Source of the DNA: Phycisphaerales bacterium
Lineage (GTDB): Bacteria; Planctomycetota; Phycisphaerae; Phycisphaerales; SM1A02
Reading direction: 5' to 3'
Length of the DNA stretch: 58,621 nt
Assembly: GCA_022446885.1 (NCBI GenBank)
Contig: JAKVBU010000022.1
Span: 1-58,621, forward strand
Part shown: positions 24,358-32,543 of the stretch, in pieces
Layout of the letters: the number at the start of each line of letters is the position of its first letter
How positions within the stretch are numbered: the stretch's first letter is position 1
Translations under genes and position numbers: made by a program
Notes under the pieces: generated by a model
The model's input: the letters and a program-made list of their open reading frames with translations, nothing else
Databases searched by the model: none
What the model was told of the DNA's origin: nothing

Positions 24358-26024
24358 CAGCGCGAGGGCTCCGCGGCAGTTCTCGTGAGCCGAGCCACGA
24401 TCGGCCAGGGCCGCCCAGGCCCAAAGGCCCGGGCAGATAGCTTGGGAATGACGGCCGCCTGCGATCTCTTGAACTGTGCGCGATCGATCTGGGCTCGCCA
24501 ATGGGCCGCCTCATCAGTTTCGACGCCCGCGGCCTGAGCGGCCTCTTCGTCGTCAAGTTGATCTTCAACAATCGCCCGCACCAGTGCATCCAGCACCGGG
24601 TACGGCGGCAGGCTGTCCTGATCAGTCTGATCCGGTCTCAATTCGGCGCTGGGTGGGCGAGAGATGACCGACTCGGGAATGGGCGGCTTATTCAGCCCAA
24701 CCTGGTCATGATGCACATTGAGCCAACGCGACATCGCCTGCACATCGGTCTTGAGTAGATCACCAAGTGGACACAGTGCACCGTTCATGTCGCCGTACAG
24801 CGTGGCATATCCCACCGCGAGTTCAGATTTGTTGCCGGTCGCCAGCACAAGTGCGCCCGACGCGTTCGACCTCGCCATGAGCAGCACACCACGAGCTCGG
24901 GCCTGCAGGTTCTGATCGACCAGACTGCCATCCTCGACCGACGCCCCACCGAGCACCTGACGCAAAGCTGAGTGCACGGGCTCGATGCCCAGCGTCTCCA
25001 TCCGGATGCCCAAGGCGCTCGCCACCGATTGCGCATCGTCGCGCGTCCCAGTTGACGTGTATCGCCCGGGCATGGTGATCGCATCGACACGCTCGGGCCC
25101 CAAGGCCGCCACGGCCAAGGCGGCTACGAGCGCCGAGTCGATGCCCCCGCTGAGGCCCAGCAGGACACCACTGGCACCCGTCTTGCGAACATAGCCCTCA
25201 ATCGACGCAATGATGGCCCCCACACGCAACGCGTCTTCATCGACATCAGCGGGCTCGATGCGATTTGGGCTGTCAAGATCCACATCCAGTCGCTGGCCGC
25301 AATCAAAGGGCCCTCGAATGGCCCGCCACCGACCGTCCGCCGCCACTGCCATGGCGGCCCCGTCGAAGATCAAGTCGTCATTGGCCCCACCCTGATTGAC
25401 AGCGACCACGTCCACCCCTCGCTGGGCAGCCACCTCCTGCAGGCGGCGGCGCTGGAGAGCGTGTTTGGAATAGGCAAACGGGCTTGCTGATGCAACCACA
25501 AGCAGATCGGCGCCCGCATCAATTGCATCAGCCACCGGGTCCGACTCGTAGGCGGGCGCGCCAACGTCGCCCCCCTGCCACATGTCTTCACACACCAGCA
25601 ACCCAAGACGCCTCCCGGAAAAGGGAACGATGCATGAGCGATCTCCCGGCGTGAACCAGCGGTCCTCATCGAACACGTCGTAGGCGGGCAGCAGTCTCTT
25701 GGCCCCGGTAGCAATCACCTCGCCGCCGCTGCAGGCAACAAGCGCATTGGTCAGTCGTCCCCCGATCATCCAGGGCGCCCCCAGCAGCAGCAGTCGATCC
25801 GGCCCAATGGTCGAGGCGATGGAACGCATCACCTCAGCGCAGGCTTCGACGAAGCCTTGGCGATGCAGCAGGTCTCGGGGCGGGTAGCCGCACAACGCAA
25901 GTTCAGGGGCCACCACGACGTCGAGTCCGTCGGCAAAGGCCTCTTGGCAGGCGTCCGTGACGATGCGGTCGATCGATGCCAGATCGCCGATGGTCGGATC
26001 AAGTCTGAGCAGGCCCAGTCGCAT
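24357..26024 (-). CDS. nadE: Glutamine-hydrolysing NAD+ synthase
   Basis: Converts deamido-NAD to NAD+ using ammonia from glutamine. It has 555 residues in two domains. The N-terminal nitrilase-type glutaminase has its Glu in PELALCGYPP, Lys in GAKRLLPAYDVFDE and Cys in LLVCEDMWQ. The C-terminal synthetase has the LGLSGGIDSALVA P-loop and the GNKSELAVGYATLYGD signature. The start at 26024 (MRLGLLRLDPTIGD) is chosen over 26054 because it begins at the nitrilase domain. Confidence 0.95.
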   Translation of the reverse strand: MRLGLLRLDPTIGDLASIDRIVTDACQEAFADGLDVVVAPELALCGYPPRDLLHRQGFVEACAEVMRSIASTIGPDRLLLLGAPWMIGGRLTNALVACSGGEVIATGAKRLLPAYDVFDEDRWFTPGDRSCIVPFSGRRLGLLVCEDMWQGGDVGAPAYESDPVADAIDAGADLLVVASASPFAYSKHALQRRRLQEVAAQRGVDVVAVNQGGANDDLIFDGAAMAVAADGRWRAIRGPFDCGQRLDVDLDSPNRIEPADVDEDALRVGAIIASIEGYVRKTGASGVLLGLSGGIDSALVAALAVAALGPERVDAITMPGRYTSTGTRDDAQSVASALGIRMETLGIEPVHSALRQVLGGASVEDGSLVDQNLQARARGVLLMARSNASGALVLATGNKSELAVGYATLYGDMNGALCPLGDLLKTDVQAMSRWLNVHHDQVGLNKPPIPESVISRPPSAELRPDQTDQDSLPPYPVLDALVRAIVEDQLDDEEAAQAAGVETDEAAHWRAQIDRAQFKRSQAAVIPKLSARAFGPGRPWPIVARLTRTAAEPSR

Positions 26025-26063
26025 CTGCACAGGATAGTGGTCCCGGGCCGGCACCAGATGAAA

Positions 26064-26090
26064 CGCGGCCCCCCAAGAAGCGGGGCCGCG
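26064..26090 (-). terminator. Terminator of the HTH-receiver gene
   Basis: A 9-bp stem, CGCGGCCCC / GGGGCCGCG, with a 9-base loop lies 31 bases past the stop of the minus-strand regulator gene. It is followed on that strand by TTTCAT. It also insulates nadE. Confidence 0.75.
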
Positions 26091-26120
26091 AGGTCGTTTG
26101 GTTGCAGTCTTGGCCTCAGG

Positions 26121-26702
26121 TCAACAGACGACCGATGCAGCCTCATTGATACAGTCGAGCGCCTGCCGGGCCGTAAAGGGCTTGCGGAGCATGCCATCGC
26201 AGCCGCACTGTCGCAGCGCTGCAGCCTGCCCTTCGGTCAGGGTTCGATACATGCAGACGATCTTCATGCCCTGCAAGTCCTCGTTCGACCGAATCGCTCC
26301 GATGGTCGTAGACGGGTCGCCAGTACACATGGCCAGATCGAACAGCAGCACGTGTGGGCGGAATCGCTCGCACTCCATGCCCAGCGTGAATGCTGAACTG
26401 CATGTGCGCACCTCGTGATCGGTCTCCTGCCCCATGACTTCAGTGAGGGCTGTGCAGACAGCCGTGTCCGTGTCGGCCACGAGCACCCGCGACTGTCCGG
26501 TCATCAGACCGTCCATCGGAATGCCGTGCGTTCGCATGAACTGCACGAGGCTGGATACGGGAATGCGACGATCCTTGGAACCGGGAATGCGGTAGCCGTC
26601 GATCTGGCCGGAGTCGAACCACTTACTCACGGTTCGAGCGGCGACGTTGCAGATCTTGGCGACCTCACCGGTTGTCAGGACATCCTTGTCAAATGATTGC
26701 AT
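26121..26702 (-). CDS. Excisionase-type HTH plus receiver-domain regulator
   Basis: A 193-residue protein. A MerR/excisionase-like HTH lies at about 8-58 (TTGEVAKICNVAARTVSKWF, then DGYRIPGSKDRRIPVSSL). A receiver domain spans about 72-185, with the acidic pair in VLVADTD (Asp77/79), phospho-acceptor Asp122 in LLFDLAM and Lys174 in MLRKPF. The DNA-binding domain precedes the receiver, the reverse of most response regulators. No histidine kinase is nearby. The start at 26702 opens MQSFDKDVLTTGEVAKI; the ORF upstream is non-coding. The targets are unknown. Confidence 0.83.
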   Translation of the reverse strand: MQSFDKDVLTTGEVAKICNVAARTVSKWFDSGQIDGYRIPGSKDRRIPVSSLVQFMRTHGIPMDGLMTGQSRVLVADTDTAVCTALTEVMGQETDHEVRTCSSAFTLGMECERFRPHVLLFDLAMCTGDPSTTIGAIRSNEDLQGMKIVCMYRTLTEGQAAALRQCGCDGMLRKPFTARQALDCINEAASVVC

Positions 26703-26856
26703 CGAAGTTGGTCCTTGTTGGCGTTCGTGAATGGCCTCCGGGGCCATCCCTCGGGTCCGACTCGGGAATCGACCGGACAGAAGGGACAGTCCAGTCACGT
26801 GGCCGAATCTTTCACCCAACAGACGGACAACCCGCATAACTCCCCCTTTCGGCCCT

Positions 26857-26896
26857 AAAAACACCGCTCGGGCGGTCCGGTTATCGGCCGCCCGAG
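26857..26896 (-). terminator. Rho-independent terminator of pckA
   Basis: A 9-bp stem, CTCGGGCGG / CCGCCCGAG, is followed on the minus strand by CGGTGTTTTTAG. It lies 29 bases after the pckA stop codon. Confidence 0.9.
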
Positions 26897-26924
26897 GCAA
26901 GTTGGGTGTCACTTCAATTCTGGA

Positions 26925-28499
26925 TCAGACGTTGGGGCCAGCCGCTCGAACCTCGTCATCGAGTTCATAGCGTGCATCATTGGCCCGAAATCGACTGGCG
27001 AGATCCATCGCCGCGGCATCCCACTTGGTCCCGTCGGCCCAGGTGTTTCGAGGCACGAGCACCTCGGAAGGCACGCCATTACAAGCGTCGGGCGTCAAAA
27101 GCCCGAAGATCTCATCAGGTGTCCAGGTGGCCTCCCGCAGGGATCCATCGAGAATCGCCGTCACGAATGCCCGCGTCCAAGTGAGGCTGAATCGATTGCC
27201 CACGCCGTAGGGGCCGCCTGTCCAGCCTGTGTTGAGCAGCCAAACATCGGCGTCGTGTTCCTCAACCCGCTGGGCCAGCCAGCGGGCGTACACCATCGCT
27301 GGTCGAGGCAAGAACGGCCCGCCAAAGCAGGGGCTGAAGTTTGGTGTCGGCTCCGTGACACCTGCTTCAGTGCCGGCCAGTTTCGACGTGTACCCATTGA
27401 CGAAGTAGTACATCGCCTGCTCGCGAGTCAGTTTGGCGACCGGTGGCAGCACGCCAAATGCATCAGCCGTCAGGAAGACCACGTTCTTGGGATGCCCGCC
27501 GACTGATGGGACGAGTGCGCCGGGGATGTAGTCCACCGGGTAGGTCACGCGGGTGTTTTCAGTCTTGATTGCCGAGTCGTAATCGGGCACGCGAGTGCTC
27601 GGGCACAGATCGGTGTTCTCCAGCACAGAGCCGAACCGAATCGCATTCCAGATCTGTGGTTCCCCCTCCTCAGTCAACTTGATGCACTTGGCATAGCACC
27701 CACCCTCGAAGTTGAATACTCCGTTGTCAGACCAGCCGTGCTCGTCATCGCCGATGAGCGGTCTGTCTGGATCGGCCGACAAGGTGGTCTTACCGGTACC
27801 CGACAGACCGAAGAAGAGCGCCACATTGGACGGATCATCGGCCGCGACGTTTGCGCTGCAGTGCATCGGGAACACGTCCACATCGGGCATGTCGTAATTC
27901 ATCGCGTAGAAGATCGACTTCTTCATCTCACCGGCGTACTCGGTGCCGATGATCACGACCTTCTTTTGCTCAAGTGACTGGACGATGGCGACTGGCCCCT
28001 TCACGCCGTACGCCGCCGGATCATGCAGACGCAGCGTTGAGGCATTGAGAATCGTCCAGTCGGTCGGAGCTTCGGCAGCATCCGCTTCATCAATGAACAG
28101 TGTCTTAGCAAACAGCGCGTGCCAAGCGAACTCGGTGATGGCTAAAACGCACAGACGGTGCTCAGGATCAGCCCCACACCACCCATCGAATCGGTAGAGC
28201 ACCGGCTGACGATCGAGATGTTCAAGGGCCAAGGCTTCGAGCCGCGCGAAGTTCTCGGGCGAGATCGGCTGATTCACGGCGCCCCAATCAATGGAGTCGT
28301 GCACGCCGGGCGTGTCCTCGAGGTATTTGTCCTTCGGGCTGCGGCCGGTGCGGTCGCCTGTATCTACTGCCAAAGCGCCATTCGCCGCAAGTACGCCCTC
28401 GCCTCGTTTGAGTGCTTCCTCGACGAGCCGTGCAGTCGTCAGATTCGCATGAACGGTGGTCGTGAAAGTGAGCTCGTCGGTACTGGTGGCGGTGCTCAT
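26925..28499 (-). CDS. pckA: Phosphoenolpyruvate carboxykinase (ATP)
   Basis: Interconverts oxaloacetate and PEP at the entry of gluconeogenesis, using ATP. It has 524 residues, typical length. Motifs: DRTGRSPKDKY (about 49-59), GTEYAGEMKKSIF around the catalytic Lys/metal site, the P-loop GLSGTGKTTLS (231-241), and GDDEHGWSD. The ATP type is clear from these motifs. The start at 28499 begins MSTATSTDELTF; the upstream extension is not protein-like. Read with sucC, a TCA/gluconeogenic metabolism is implied. Confidence 0.95.
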   Translation of the reverse strand: MSTATSTDELTFTTTVHANLTTARLVEEALKRGEGVLAANGALAVDTGDRTGRSPKDKYLEDTPGVHDSIDWGAVNQPISPENFARLEALALEHLDRQPVLYRFDGWCGADPEHRLCVLAITEFAWHALFAKTLFIDEADAAEAPTDWTILNASTLRLHDPAAYGVKGPVAIVQSLEQKKVVIIGTEYAGEMKKSIFYAMNYDMPDVDVFPMHCSANVAADDPSNVALFFGLSGTGKTTLSADPDRPLIGDDEHGWSDNGVFNFEGGCYAKCIKLTEEGEPQIWNAIRFGSVLENTDLCPSTRVPDYDSAIKTENTRVTYPVDYIPGALVPSVGGHPKNVVFLTADAFGVLPPVAKLTREQAMYYFVNGYTSKLAGTEAGVTEPTPNFSPCFGGPFLPRPAMVYARWLAQRVEEHDADVWLLNTGWTGGPYGVGNRFSLTWTRAFVTAILDGSLREATWTPDEIFGLLTPDACNGVPSEVLVPRNTWADGTKWDAAAMDLASRFRANDARYELDDEVRAAGPNV

Positions 28500-28633
28500 T
28501 GGGTGCACTCCAGGGGCGGCAGACCTCATGTCGGCCGGCTGTGGGAAAGCGAGGGATTGTACCACTGCTTCCCACTCCCATCGACCAGCGGATTGGCCCT
28601 GCGTGAAGGAAGTCGGTACCCTGCTCAATCTAC

Positions 28634-28708
28634 GGCGACCGTAGCTCAGCTGGTCAGAGCACCTGGTTGTGGTCCAGGATGTCGCGGGTTCGAATCCCGT
28701 CGGTCGCC
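28634..28708 (+). tRNA. tRNA-His (GTG)
   Basis: The anticodon stem CCTGG/CCAGG encloses TTGTGGT (anticodon GTG). The acceptor pairs as GGCGACCG with CGGTCGCC, including the encoded extra G at -1 opposite C73, the identity element of tRNA-His. CCA is not encoded. Confidence 0.96.
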
Positions 28709-28863
28709 CTCCCCCTCGTGCCGTTCTTTTGGGTGGCTCGCCCTCCGTGCTTTGGAAGGCATCAGTTCCTCAGGACGCCCTACCCAGTCCTGAAACTCGG
28801 GCCCGAGACCAGGCCGGACGCAGGCCCCGACGGCATTAGCAGAGCCACCCGAGTGCCGGATCC

Positions 28864-29658
28864 ATGAACCTCCATCTCGTCCAATTCGACCTCCAGTGGG
28901 AAGACAAGCCCGCGTCACAGGCTCGGGCAGACGAGCTGATCAGCGCAGCTGAGATCCCCCCTGGCGGTCTCATCGTGCTGCCGGAACTGGGCGATACCGG
29001 ATTCAGTTTCGACCTCGATGCCATTGTCGATGAGCGATCCGCAGTTTGGGCCAGAGAACTGGCCACTCGAACCGGCTGCTGGGTGCAGCACGGGTGGGCC
29101 TGTCGCTTGGAATCGGGGCGTGGTCGAAATGTGGCGGGCCTGTTCTCACCCGATGGCACATTGCTGGGCAAGGCCGACAAACTCCACCCATTTTCAGTGG
29201 GACGTGAACACGAGGTCTACGACGGCGGTGACGTGCTCACGATGTTCGATCTGGGCGAAACCTGCGTGGCGCCGTTGACGTGCTACGACCTGCGGTTTCC
29301 TGAGGCCTTCCGGAAGGCGGCGATTGAAGGCGCCGAGGTATTCACTGTCGGGGCCTCCTGGCCACAGAGTCGAATGCACCACTGGCGAGCGCTGGCCATC
29401 GCCCGCGCCATTGAGAATCAGGCGGCAGTTGTAGCTGCCAACCGCACTGGAGATGACCCGAATCTGCGGTACATCGGGGGATCAATGATCATCTCTCACG
29501 ATGGCGAGGTGCTTGCTGAGGCTGGCGATGAAGAGACCGTTCTGAGCGCCACCATCGACCTGCCCGAATTGCGTCGGTGGAGACGTCGCTTCCCCTGCCT
29601 GCGAGATGCAAGAGCGGATCTGCAAGGCCCACTTGAGGTTCGGCGACTGCCGCATTGA
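28864..29658 (+). CDS. Carbon-nitrogen hydrolase (nitrilase family), omega-amidase-like
   Basis: A 264-residue cytoplasmic amidohydrolase. The catalytic triad is visible: Glu41 in LPELG, Lys106 in ADKLHPF and Cys140 in LTCYDLRFPE. The CYDLRFPE signature and HPFS segment are those of YafV/Nit2-like omega-amidases, which hydrolyse alpha-ketoglutaramate or related amides in metabolite repair. The active site looks intact. It stands alone between two tRNA genes. Confidence 0.88.
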   Translation: MNLHLVQFDLQWEDKPASQARADELISAAEIPPGGLIVLPELGDTGFSFDLDAIVDERSAVWARELATRTGCWVQHGWACRLESGRGRNVAGLFSPDGTLLGKADKLHPFSVGREHEVYDGGDVLTMFDLGETCVAPLTCYDLRFPEAFRKAAIEGAEVFTVGASWPQSRMHHWRALAIARAIENQAAVVAANRTGDDPNLRYIGGSMIISHDGEVLAEAGDEETVLSATIDLPELRRWRRRFPCLRDARADLQGPLEVRRLPH

Positions 29659-29698
29659 CCGCGCCGGCATGAGGCGGGTACCCTGCAACGTCACCAAC

Positions 29699-29771
29699 GG
29701 CGAGGTAGCTCAGTTGGTAGAGCACGGCATTGAAAATGCCGGTGTCCCCGGTTCAAGTCCGGGTCTCGCCA
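29699..29771 (+). tRNA. tRNA-Phe (GAA)
   Basis: The cloverleaf begins GGCGAGG, paired with TCTCGCC (one G-T pair). The anticodon stem CGGCA/TGCCG surrounds TTGAAAA, giving anticodon GAA. The T-arm is CCCGGTTCAAGTCCGGG. The discriminator is A and CCA is not encoded. Confidence 0.96.
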
Positions 29772-29844
29772 TGTTCACCAGGCTGATTCAACATCGCTTG
29801 GCCGAGGCAGCCCACGCCCGAGGGTCGCCGCCGCCCGCCTCCAA

Positions 29845-30294
29845 CTAGGCCGCCTTCGCCCCGGGCAACGGATACCACCGATGCAGGGCCGTGACGAGGT
29901 CTTCTGCCTCGCAAAGCACCAGAAAGACGCTTGCCGAGAGGGTTCGCAGGCAGAATCGATGGGCCCTCACGAGGTTTTCCTCGCAGGTGGCCACCATCAC
30001 CTCGGCGCCGTCCCATCGAACGGGCAGACAGCCAAACTGCCAGGCCTGTCGTCGGTTGATCATGCCCTGCACCGCCGGATCGAAGCACTCGGTAGCCGGG
30101 TCGATCCGCATCGTCAAACGCGCGTACTGCTCACCCCAGGCAGCCTCGACGTCTCGTGGATGCACGTTGTAGAGCCGCTCACAGAGCACACCGAAGGGCT
30201 CCCCGGTGCGGCCCTGTTCGGCCAGCACCCGATCGACCTGCCCCGCATTGAGCACCCCCTTATTCACCAGAACGTCGCCCAGTCGTGATTCCAT
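29845..30294 (-). CDS. GspE/MshE N-terminal-domain-like protein (149 aa)
   Basis: A protein whose start (ESRLGDVLVNKGVLNAGQVD) matches the GspE_N/MshEN module of type II secretion and type IV pilus ATPases, some of which bind cyclic di-GMP. The rest (LPVRWDGAEVMVATCEENLV) is also similar to that domain. The ATPase itself is absent, so this is a free-standing module. The ATG at 30294 is preferred: GGGAGAA lies about 11 bases upstream and the domain begins there. 30312 is a near alternative, and the ORF back to 30414 is not convincing. Confidence 0.7.
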   Translation of the reverse strand: MESRLGDVLVNKGVLNAGQVDRVLAEQGRTGEPFGVLCERLYNVHPRDVEAAWGEQYARLTMRIDPATECFDPAVQGMINRRQAWQFGCLPVRWDGAEVMVATCEENLVRAHRFCLRTLSASVFLVLCEAEDLVTALHRWYPLPGAKAA

Positions 30295-30454
30295 GTGCAG
30301 TTGTTCTCCCATGACGGAGACGGAATCGGCCCGCTGGAGGTGTCGCTGGAGCACCACCAGGGCGGGATTGGGCGACCCACCCCCAAAAAAGACGGGTTGT
30401 GCGGTCTGCGCCAAGGGCTCCGGTGAAACGAACCGGCGCTTTCGGCTTACTGCC

Positions 30455-31576
30455 CTATCTGAGCCGGTCGGGGTTCAGCGCCGCCAGATCGTCAACCACG
30501 AACAGGCCGTCGCGGCGGATCGTCTCGCCATCGAACACGATCTCTCCCCCACCATGCTCGGGCCGCTGGATGAGCACCAGATCCCAGTGGATGTCGCTGC
30601 GGTTGCCGTTGTCGGCATCGTCGTAGGCCTGCCCCGGTGTGAAGTGCAGTGAGCCAGCAATCTTCTCATCGAAGAGGATGTCCATCATGGGCTCGAGAAT
30701 GAACGGGTTGAATCCGATGGCGAACTCGCCCACGTATCTGGCCCCTTCATCAGTGTCAAAGATCGACTCCAGATGCTCACCACCTTGGTCGGCCGTCGCT
30801 TCGACCACCCTGCCATCCTTGAAGACCAAGCGGACATTCTTGAAGGCGTTGCCCTGATACACGGTGGGTGTATTGAAGGCGATGACACCGTTGACACTCT
30901 CACGCACTGGCGCGGAGAACACCTCGCCGTCGGGAATGTTGTGGGAGCCCGTACAGGGAACGGCGCCGATGTCCTTGATCGAGAAGGTCAGATCGGTCTC
31001 GCCGGGCCCCTTCAGGTGGACGGCATCCGCATTGGACATGCGCTTCTGCAGCGCGGCTGCTGCATCGGCCATGGCCGCATAGTCGAGCGTACACACATCG
31101 AAGTAGAAGTCTTCGAAGGCCTCGGTGCTCGAGCCGGCCAATTGGGCCATCGACGGCGTAGGCCAACGCAGCACGCACCAGCGAGTGCGTTTGACGCGCT
31201 CCTGCATGTGCACCGGCTGTCCGTACAGACGCCCCCATGCAAGTTGTCGTTCCGATGGAATCCCAGCCGTCTCATTGGCGTTGAGGCCACCACGCAACCC
31301 GATGTAGGCGTCCATGTGCTGCATGCGGTGCAGATCGCTCACCGCCATCTGCTCGAATTGTTCGTCGGCGCCTTCCTCGACCAGCGCTCGCATCACCCGA
31401 CCGCTGCGAATGGCCACATGTGGGTGGGCGCCAACCGCTCGAGCGGCCCGAATGAGCTCGATCACCATGGCTTCGGGCACGTCGAATGCCTCAATCAGCA
31501 GGTGTTCACCCTTTTGCAGGCGAGTCGAGTGTCCAACCAGCCCACGGGCCAGCGTCGTCATGCGGGGATCAAGCAC
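30455..31576 (-). CDS. M29-family aminopeptidase
   Basis: A metallo-aminopeptidase of the AmpS/aminopeptidase T family, cytoplasmic, 373 residues (family about 370-410). Features: LVGHSTRLQKGEHLLIEAF, the NIPDGEVFSAPV metal-site segment with its acidic ligand, GGEHLE, and a late GEFAIGFNPFI / HFTPGQAYDD / RSDIHWDLV run. The start is GTG with AGAGGAG 9 bases upstream. It removes N-terminal residues from peptides; the precise specificity is not visible. Confidence 0.9.
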   Translation of the reverse strand: MLDPRMTTLARGLVGHSTRLQKGEHLLIEAFDVPEAMVIELIRAARAVGAHPHVAIRSGRVMRALVEEGADEQFEQMAVSDLHRMQHMDAYIGLRGGLNANETAGIPSERQLAWGRLYGQPVHMQERVKRTRWCVLRWPTPSMAQLAGSSTEAFEDFYFDVCTLDYAAMADAAAALQKRMSNADAVHLKGPGETDLTFSIKDIGAVPCTGSHNIPDGEVFSAPVRESVNGVIAFNTPTVYQGNAFKNVRLVFKDGRVVEATADQGGEHLESIFDTDEGARYVGEFAIGFNPFILEPMMDILFDEKIAGSLHFTPGQAYDDADNGNRSDIHWDLVLIQRPEHGGGEIVFDGETIRRDGLFVVDDLAALNPDRLR

Positions 31577-31616
31577 GGCTAAGTCTCCTCTGGATCAGGG
31601 AGGATACCGCTGAGCT

Positions 31617-32543
31617 TCAACGCAATGCGACCATCGACTCCCGCAACCAGTCTTCGGGCGCGGGCCGCTCTCGCTCCAACACGTCGGCTTGCAGCAGTGG
31701 CAGATCCGGCCTGAATCGACACCACCCACACAGACGCGACTCGGGCCGCGACTCCCCGCTCCAGAAACCATCAGCGGCCCGCCCCCATGCAACACGGGCA
31801 CCCGCCGCCGGGTGACGATCCCATCGCTCTTCAGGCGTACCCAGCACGGCTGATTCAAACTCGCGTGCTGTGTCCTGCCGATCGCCCGCGACCAGAATCA
31901 CGTTGGCCGCACGAGGCATGAACTGCTCATAGGCCTTCTGCAGCAGGCCCCTGATGCGGCCGCTGCGATCAACAAAGCCCCCGGGAAGCCCGATCGCCAG
32001 CGAGATGTGATCACCTTCCCAGGGGCCGACCACCCGGACGCCTCCGGTCTCTATTCCGTCCGTGTCTCGCACCGTGAGTTCTTCGCCGATCCTGGCCGTG
32101 TGAAGAAAGGCCGAAGCCCGCACCACCAAATGCTGAAGCGCCTCGTCATCAAGCTCCTCCCGCCAGCGAATGCGCACCAGGAACGGACGCTCGATCTGTT
32201 CCAGTACCCGCAGACGAGGTGACAACACGAGTTGACGAGGTGGCGCTTCGTCCTCCTGCAATCGCTTGAGATGCAGGTAGAAGGTCTCGCCTCCGCGAGA
32301 CGCTCGCAGATCACAGGTTCGCCCCGAGGGGGTGGGCACTTCCGTGTCGAGAGACCAACCTGCTTCCATCAGTCGGTCAGCAACCATGGCTTCAATCCAG
32401 ATGTCCATGAATCGGGTGCGATCGATCTGCGTTCGAAGCGACTCGAGCAACGGAGCCAAGCCACGGTGCCTCGACCAGATCCGCACCCGTTCCACCAGCA
32501 TCGGATCGAGTTCATCAGAGAACTGCTCGAAGGCGTCGATCAT
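31617..32543 (-). CDS. Protein of unknown function, possibly nuclease-like (308 aa)
   Basis: Not recognised. The ATG at 32543 overlaps the hflX stop (ATGA), so it is translated with hflX; the extension to 32756 lies inside hflX. Residues about 60-90 contain TPSGRTCDLRASRGGETFYL followed by HLKR. The D...(E/T)xK-like layout resembles PD-(D/E)XK nuclease cores, but the match is weak. The rest is mixed alpha/beta with several Arg-rich helices. A CGWC pair near the C-terminus could bind a metal. Coupling to HflX may hint at ribosome or RNA work, but this is inference. Confidence 0.65.
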   Translation of the reverse strand: MIDAFEQFSDELDPMLVERVRIWSRHRGLAPLLESLRTQIDRTRFMDIWIEAMVADRLMEAGWSLDTEVPTPSGRTCDLRASRGGETFYLHLKRLQEDEAPPRQLVLSPRLRVLEQIERPFLVRIRWREELDDEALQHLVVRASAFLHTARIGEELTVRDTDGIETGGVRVVGPWEGDHISLAIGLPGGFVDRSGRIRGLLQKAYEQFMPRAANVILVAGDRQDTAREFESAVLGTPEERWDRHPAAGARVAWGRAADGFWSGESRPESRLCGWCRFRPDLPLLQADVLERERPAPEDWLRESMVALR

